From assembly GCA_905221605.1 (NCBI GenBank), contig CAJNDS010001360.1:1-21502 (forward strand): a stretch of 21,502 bases of DNA. The letters run 5' to 3'. The stretch is from Symbiodinium natans (lineage: Eukaryota; Sar; Dinophyceae; Suessiales; Symbiodiniaceae). The notes under the pieces are model-generated. The model searched no databases, was not told the DNA's origin, and saw only the letters and a program-made list of their open reading frames with translations. Shown here in pieces: positions 16,924 to 21,502 of this stretch. Position numbers and translations under genes: made by a program. Positions within the stretch are counted from its first letter, which is position 1; the number at the start of each line of letters is the position of its first letter.

Positions 16924-18670
16924 TTGTCTTATTGTCTTCATAGCATCAATCATCTTGTAGCATCGTTAAAAATCAAATGCCTCAAAAGAATCTGAAGCCT
17001 TTTGCAACCTAACAAGGCATATCATGGTCGAGATGGTCCCCTCAGTGTGTATGAGCTGCACTGTTGCAAGCGCCCGTGTCAGCTCTAGCAGAGGACATTG
17101 TCGCGTGCAGCCTTGTGCTTGTATAACCTCCACCAGGTCACTTCACTTGTTTAGGGCTCTGTCTCCATGGATGGCGTTGGGATCTCTAGCATTCTGCTAT
17201 AAATTGGTCGACGGTGGCTTGACCTGTTGCAGCAGTTTCTTGGATTTCAAGTCATAGCACGTGTTCTGCCTCCGACCCCAGAGGAGGGGGGTTGAAAGGC
17301 TCAAGAACGTTATTTTTCCTCGTGATTCGGCGGTGTTCAAATTTTGGCGGGAAGAATGACCGTTGAGGTTAATATCTGAATGGTCAGGACGGTCATTGTG
17401 GATGTCACGCACTGGGCACAGCCTCAGGTTTGAGTGTGGCTTGCCTCCATCATGTTGACCCCCAAAACTGTAAACACCACGCCCCCAGCTGTGAACACAC
17501 CATGAGCTTTCACCCAGCTGCTCCCATCGTAAGCCTCGGATAGTAGCACCAGAAAGAATATCCTGTTTTTGTACTTGGCCGTGTAGCCTCACATGGTAAT
17601 GAAGAGGGTTCGCCGCTGCAGAGTCTTCAGATAGGAACCCGCTCTGTTGCCTGTGTGGCCCGAGGTGATGTAATGGGGGTTCCTACTTGGCCTTCAAGTC
17701 AACTTTGGTTGAGGTGCGGAAATCATGGAATGCGGCAGCCAAACAGCAGCAATTGAGACCCAGAACCGCTGACCACGGGCCGGCTACAAATTGAAACGGG
17801 ATAGTGGTGTTGAGTGGTGTTGACGCCGGCCATCTATGCAAGCCAAGTTGGATTGAGCTGTGAATTGGAGAGCCACTTGCGTTCTGCCACAAGTTCCTAC
17901 TCCCTAAACATCGGCAGGCGGCCGGTGCACGCTTGCAGCGTGCAGTTAAAACACAGATCACATCAGCTGGTGGTGCTCTCATGCGAAGTCGCCCGCCAAA
18001 CTTTCTTAACAAAAGATCTAGGGCATGGGCAAAACCACTGAGTTCCAGAATGAGGCTTCTGATGCTCTGCATCCCGGAGCGCTGGGTAGTGAACGTGCTG
18101 TCAGACAAGTCGAGTAATTAGAGAGATTCAAGAGCCCATTTCGGCTTTGGGCTCCTGCGCTGCCGCACGCTGAAAAGCATTGAATCACCGGCCATGGTGC
18201 GGCCATGCACGTTGTTGCGCTCGTGGTTGCACAACGACCCTTGCAACATCAGACACGCAACATTGGTGTCTCAGTTGGTTCCGGCGTTTGTCGTAGTCGG
18301 GTCTCGTGATAAGCACTGGCATATAGTGAAAGGTCTTTTGTTCTCGAGTCGACTACGGTCTGTCTTGATCGGGACTGCTCCCATGGGTGCCCAAGGAATC
18401 GCAGGCCCGAAGCCCAACCGAAGAACCGCAAACACCAAAGCCGAACTCACAAAGCGACAAGCCCCGAAACCCCGAACCCAAAGAAGTCTGAACTCACTCC
18501 GCCTCAGAGAAGAGCAGACCAAGGATTGGTTGAGCTGGGGAGTGGGGCCCTTCTTGGCGGTGAACCTTGGTTACTTCGGCACCTGCGGGCTGCTCCTGGG
18601 TCTAGTGGGAAAACGTTCAGCAGATAGGGATGCCATAAGGGCCAGGAGGGTTTTTATCAGAGGGCATAAA
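16924..18670. other. Gene-free stretch
   Basis: No gene recognised. Frames of 131 codons (17197-17592, minus), 141 codons (17683-18108, minus) and 160 codons (18194-18676, plus) lack convincing domains. The last contains a hydrophobic stretch F-L-A-V-N-L-G-Y-F-G-T-C-G-L-L-L-G-L-V-G (coded at about 18551-18610), but its middle is telomere-like filler. Confidence 0.5.
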
Positions 18671-18686
18671 CACTAAACCCTAAGCC
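18671..18686 (-). repeat. Short telomere-like motif
   Basis: CACTAAACCCTAAGCC is two CCCTAAA-like units. Confidence 0.65.
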
Positions 18687-19911
18687 ACGTAGAAGGTGTT
18701 GACTACGGCTCCTGAACTCAGGCTCGAGGCGATGATCCGCAGCGGCTGCGCGCGGGAGCGAGGGGGCCATTGTCGATCTAGCCTGTGGGGAAGTCAGAGG
18801 GTTCCTACGTCCAGCTGAGCCTTGCAGCCTACACCATGCCCGTGAACCTGCGTCAAGTTAAACCCAAACTCTACACCCCCAAACCTGAAGCCCACACCCA
18901 TAACTTTAAACGTGAAACAGGCAGAGCTTCGCAACCTTACCTCGAAATGCGTTGAGGAAGAGCAGTGCAAACGTTTAAACCCAGTCTCTACATCTAACGC
19001 AGCAGATGGACCCCTGAAAAGAAAGGAGTCCTACATCGAGTACGGTCAGCCGCGTGAGGCCGCCTTGGAGAAGACGCGACGCTCGGCCCAAAGAGCCGGT
19101 ACCGGAGAAAACTTTGGTGAGCCTCTTGGGGTTTTGGAGAGGTCGGAGAGGCAAAACGTTCCGGGTTCGGCATCCTTCGACTGGGTTACAACTTGCCTGT
19201 GACACTGAAAATGGCTTTGTTGTGGTGCGGGAAGCTGCAGTTGTTCGGCTGTTCGATGGTCTGTGTAGCCGATGCCAGCTGGGGTTCTAGCTGCAATGCG
19301 GTGGCTCGAAGCGGGGATCATCTGACCCGCGTGTGCTTCCGAGACCGTGCTTCTCTTAGATGGGACTTGCCGAGCTCGCCAATCTGTTCTTGTGCGTACT
19401 CCGCCAGCTTGTTCATGAAATTAATCATGTTCTTCTGTTTGCTGTTGATTGGGATGTCCTGCTTCCATGCCAACGTGTTGGCCGCCAAGTCCACGTCAAT
19501 CTTTCGGTTAGGGAAGGAAGGCACTGAGTAGCTCGCTGGCGAATGCCGCCTCCTGGACGCCCTTGAAAGATGCAATCCCAAAGGCACTTCTGTGGGCTAC
19601 CCACCGCAGCCAGTGGGAGTTCCATCTGTGACGGATCACTACAAGGAGGTTTGATTCGCGGTGTGGTTCAGCCGTGAGCTTTTGCCTTTTTGATGGTCCT
19701 GGGCAAAACCAGCCCGTAGGCCCGTAGGACAACCTGCAGTCCCAATATGTTGGTTTGGTCTGGTACTCGTGTGGAATTGTGTGTCAATGGCAACGAGCTC
19801 TGGGTTGGTGCTGGGATGGGTTTGGAAGTGGGTGCAGCGTGGCAACGTGGGCAGTGGTTGGGTGTGGCGAGTTGCAAGTTTCCTGGTGGATCTGGTGGAA
19901 ATTGCTGAATT
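18687..19911. other. Gene-free stretch
   Basis: No gene recognised. Positions 18856-18912 are a loose series of AAACCC / CACCCC motifs of the telomere-like type. Frames of 96 codons (18912-19202) and 112 codons (19193-19531) on the plus strand are unassigned. Confidence 0.5.
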
Positions 19912-19936
19912 GGGGAGGGGGGGAGGCGGGGGAGGG
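19912..19936 (+). repeat. G-rich quadruplex-prone tract
   Basis: Runs of 4, 7, 2, 5 and 3 G are separated by single A or C, which is enough for one intramolecular G-quadruplex. Confidence 0.8.
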
Positions 19937-20310
19937 ACTGTAATCGACACAGGAGGCACCAGTTGCAGCCAAGGTGCCCCGAACGTCATCTCTGTAAATG
20001 ATTGTAAATGAAGGCGTGAGAGCGAAGTGTCGCTGCTGGCACCGACTCCCGAGAAGACTTCTGGCGTGCATCCACTACATGTGTTTCTGCTTGGTGCCAG
20101 CGGGCCGCTTCTCAAAACGTGCTTGTCGTACTGTCATGCGGCGTCGCTGATCTCTAGTACCTCGCTGCAGGGAAAGCTACACCCGCCTTGCAACTACCAA
20201 AACCCTGCCTATGACCTTGCAGAAACTTTCAGAGCCCAACACACGCCTGAAACAAGAAAATGCAAATCCTAGGTTTGCACGTCCTGAAGCGCTCCAGCGA
20301 AACCGGACAT
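19937..20310. other. Gene-free stretch
   Basis: No gene or repeat recognised. Confidence 0.5.
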
Positions 20311-20370
20311 CCCCCAGACCCTTGCAGTCGTATGTCGTAAGCCCCAGACCTTGCAAGCCACGATCCCCTA
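20311..20370 (+). repeat. Two-copy ~30-bp tandem repeat
   Basis: CCCCAGACCCTTGCAGTCG at 20312 and CCCCAGACCTTGCAAGCC at 20342 are successive related units. Confidence 0.7.
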
Positions 20371-21387
20371 GGACAGAAGGTCCCCTTGTGGACCCAGCTT
20401 CGCGGCAGTGTTTGGACCATGCTCGGCCCAGTCGCCATTGCCAACGCTGGTTTGGCGGCTGTCGTGCTCCCCCAGGCGGAGAAAAGCCGTTCGAACAGGT
20501 TTCAGGCTTTCAGGCTTTGCCGGTTTCCTTTGCAGAGGTTTCTCGATGTTAACGGCAAACGTGGTCTGTGTAAGACTCGGGGTGGATTGAAGTTTCTAAG
20601 TCTGTAGTTGGTCGGCGTTTTGCCTGCAGGGGGCTGCATATTGAAAACTACAATGGACCCTGTTACCCCTTTTGCTGGTGAGCACATGAGCCCCTGGCTA
20701 AAATAACCTTCTAACTCGTGTTCGGGCTTAGACAAGAGAACTTTGTGGCGGTGTCTGTTTAGGACGGTCCAATGGTAATGACTTATGTATGCGGCTTACT
20801 TGGCCTCGCTACCAAGGTTACCATGAATCACCCATCGATCGGACTCTCTTTCCTGTGTAATTGCGAAGGTAAATTGACAAGAACATGGGCGCGACGAATT
20901 ACATCAGTGTGTGAAAGTGTACAGTGTTCTTTGGGGTTCCACCCTCCGAACCCCCTTCGCCCCCGCACGATCCCTCCGCCCTCCACACCCCAACTCCTCC
21001 AAACCCTCCGAGCCCTGAAATCCCTCTGAACCTCTCAGGTTGTGGGCAAGGGTCGATCTTTTCCGCTGCTTCCGGGGCTGTGGGAATTTCTGGGCCAATT
21101 CGTCGCGATGGAGCTCATTGGCCCCTTGGCCTATGGCTAAGGGTTTTGTGACTTAGGGCTGTTGGGTCACATCGCAAGGTCAGGCGAGGCCACAGAAGAG
21201 ATGATGTTCAAATTCAAAGGTCAGCCCGAAGGAAGCTCTAGAAACTCCTTTGACAACTATACCCACTTGGAAGCTGGTATGCGGGTCTCATAATTTTAGC
21301 GCTACGCGACCCGCCTCGGCCCGGCCCAGCGCATCCGCGTGAGCATGGTGATTCCGCAGCGCCCAAGTCGCTGGACCCCAAGCAATA
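20371..21387. other. Gene-free stretch
   Basis: No gene recognised. TTTCAGGC is duplicated in tandem at about 20500-20517. Positions 20975-21032 are a C-rich CCCTCC/CCCTGAA-type patch, loosely telomere-like. Confidence 0.5.
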
Positions 21388-21502
21388 AGGGTTGGGTTGA
21401 GGGTTGAGGGTTGAGGGTTCCGGGTTTATGGTTTGGGGTTTGGGGTTGAGGGTTCGTTTGGGGCTCAAGGTTCACGCTTTGGGTTGAGGGTTTTTTTGGG
21501 TT
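21388..21502 (+). repeat. Degenerate telomere-like array (GGGTTGA / GGGTTTA type)
   Basis: It starts with three to four near-exact 7-bp TTGAGGG units (21393-21419), then mixed GGGTTTATGG, TTTGGGG and TTGAGGG units to the window end, where it is truncated. The minus-strand reading is the N-P-K-P-Q-T type peptide seen widely in dinoflagellate junk predictions. It is probably an interstitial relic rather than a true chromosome end, because units are heterogeneous and similar patches are spread across the window. Confidence 0.9.

Noticed and set aside
17197-17592. Minus frame with G-V-Y-S-F-G-G, faintly kelch-like
   Set aside because: Only one short motif, no repeated blades or the usual second glycine/tryptophan positions.
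18194-18676. 160-codon plus frame with one hydrophobic stretch
   Set aside because: The middle third is telomere-like filler and no family is recognised. The hydrophobic part could be an exon remnant, but nothing supports it.
21238-21468. Minus frame with N-P-K-P-Q-T repeats
   Set aside because: It is a translation of the telomere-like array.

Overview
This window looks like nuclear DNA from a dinoflagellate, most likely a symbiotic Symbiodiniaceae-type genome. The evidence is indirect. There are many scattered, degenerate TTTAGGG/CCCTAAA-like blocks, whose translations give NPKP-type junk peptides familiar from dinoflagellate gene predictions. Coding density is very low, simple-sequence DNA is abundant, and no compact bacterial gene order or ribosome-binding sites are visible. 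No rRNA, tRNA, CRISPR array, intact transposase or reverse transcriptase was recognised.

Layout. Positions 1-465 are the end of a (GA)4GC decamer satellite. Positions 466-4.8 kb are gene-poor, with a 134-bp G-rich purine tract (1595-1728), a duplicated block with telomere-like filler (2517-2644), a 10-bp-stem hairpin (3230-3256) and an (AT)n run. From 4.8 to 8.6 kb and again at 10.4-10.9 kb lies a strongly diverged repeat family of unknown identity. Several copies keep the same peptide frame, so it may descend from a coding element. Positions 8.9-9.7 kb hold two minus-strand open frames that resemble each other weakly. Positions 9.7-15.6 kb are gene-poor, with several minisatellites, a 20-bp perfect palindrome and a second long homopurine tract (13581-13729).

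The only convincing protein-coding sequence is at 16090-16638 on the plus strand. It encodes a small, apparently secreted protein with one Calx-beta domain. It may be a complete one-exon gene or one exon of a larger spliced gene. Positions 16.6-21.4 kb are again gene-poor, and the window ends in a degenerate TTGAGGG array (21388-21502).

I see no operon-like or multi-gene system. The most interesting signals are the Calx-beta protein with apparently degenerate calcium ligands, the frame-conserved repeat family, and the structured simple-sequence DNA.
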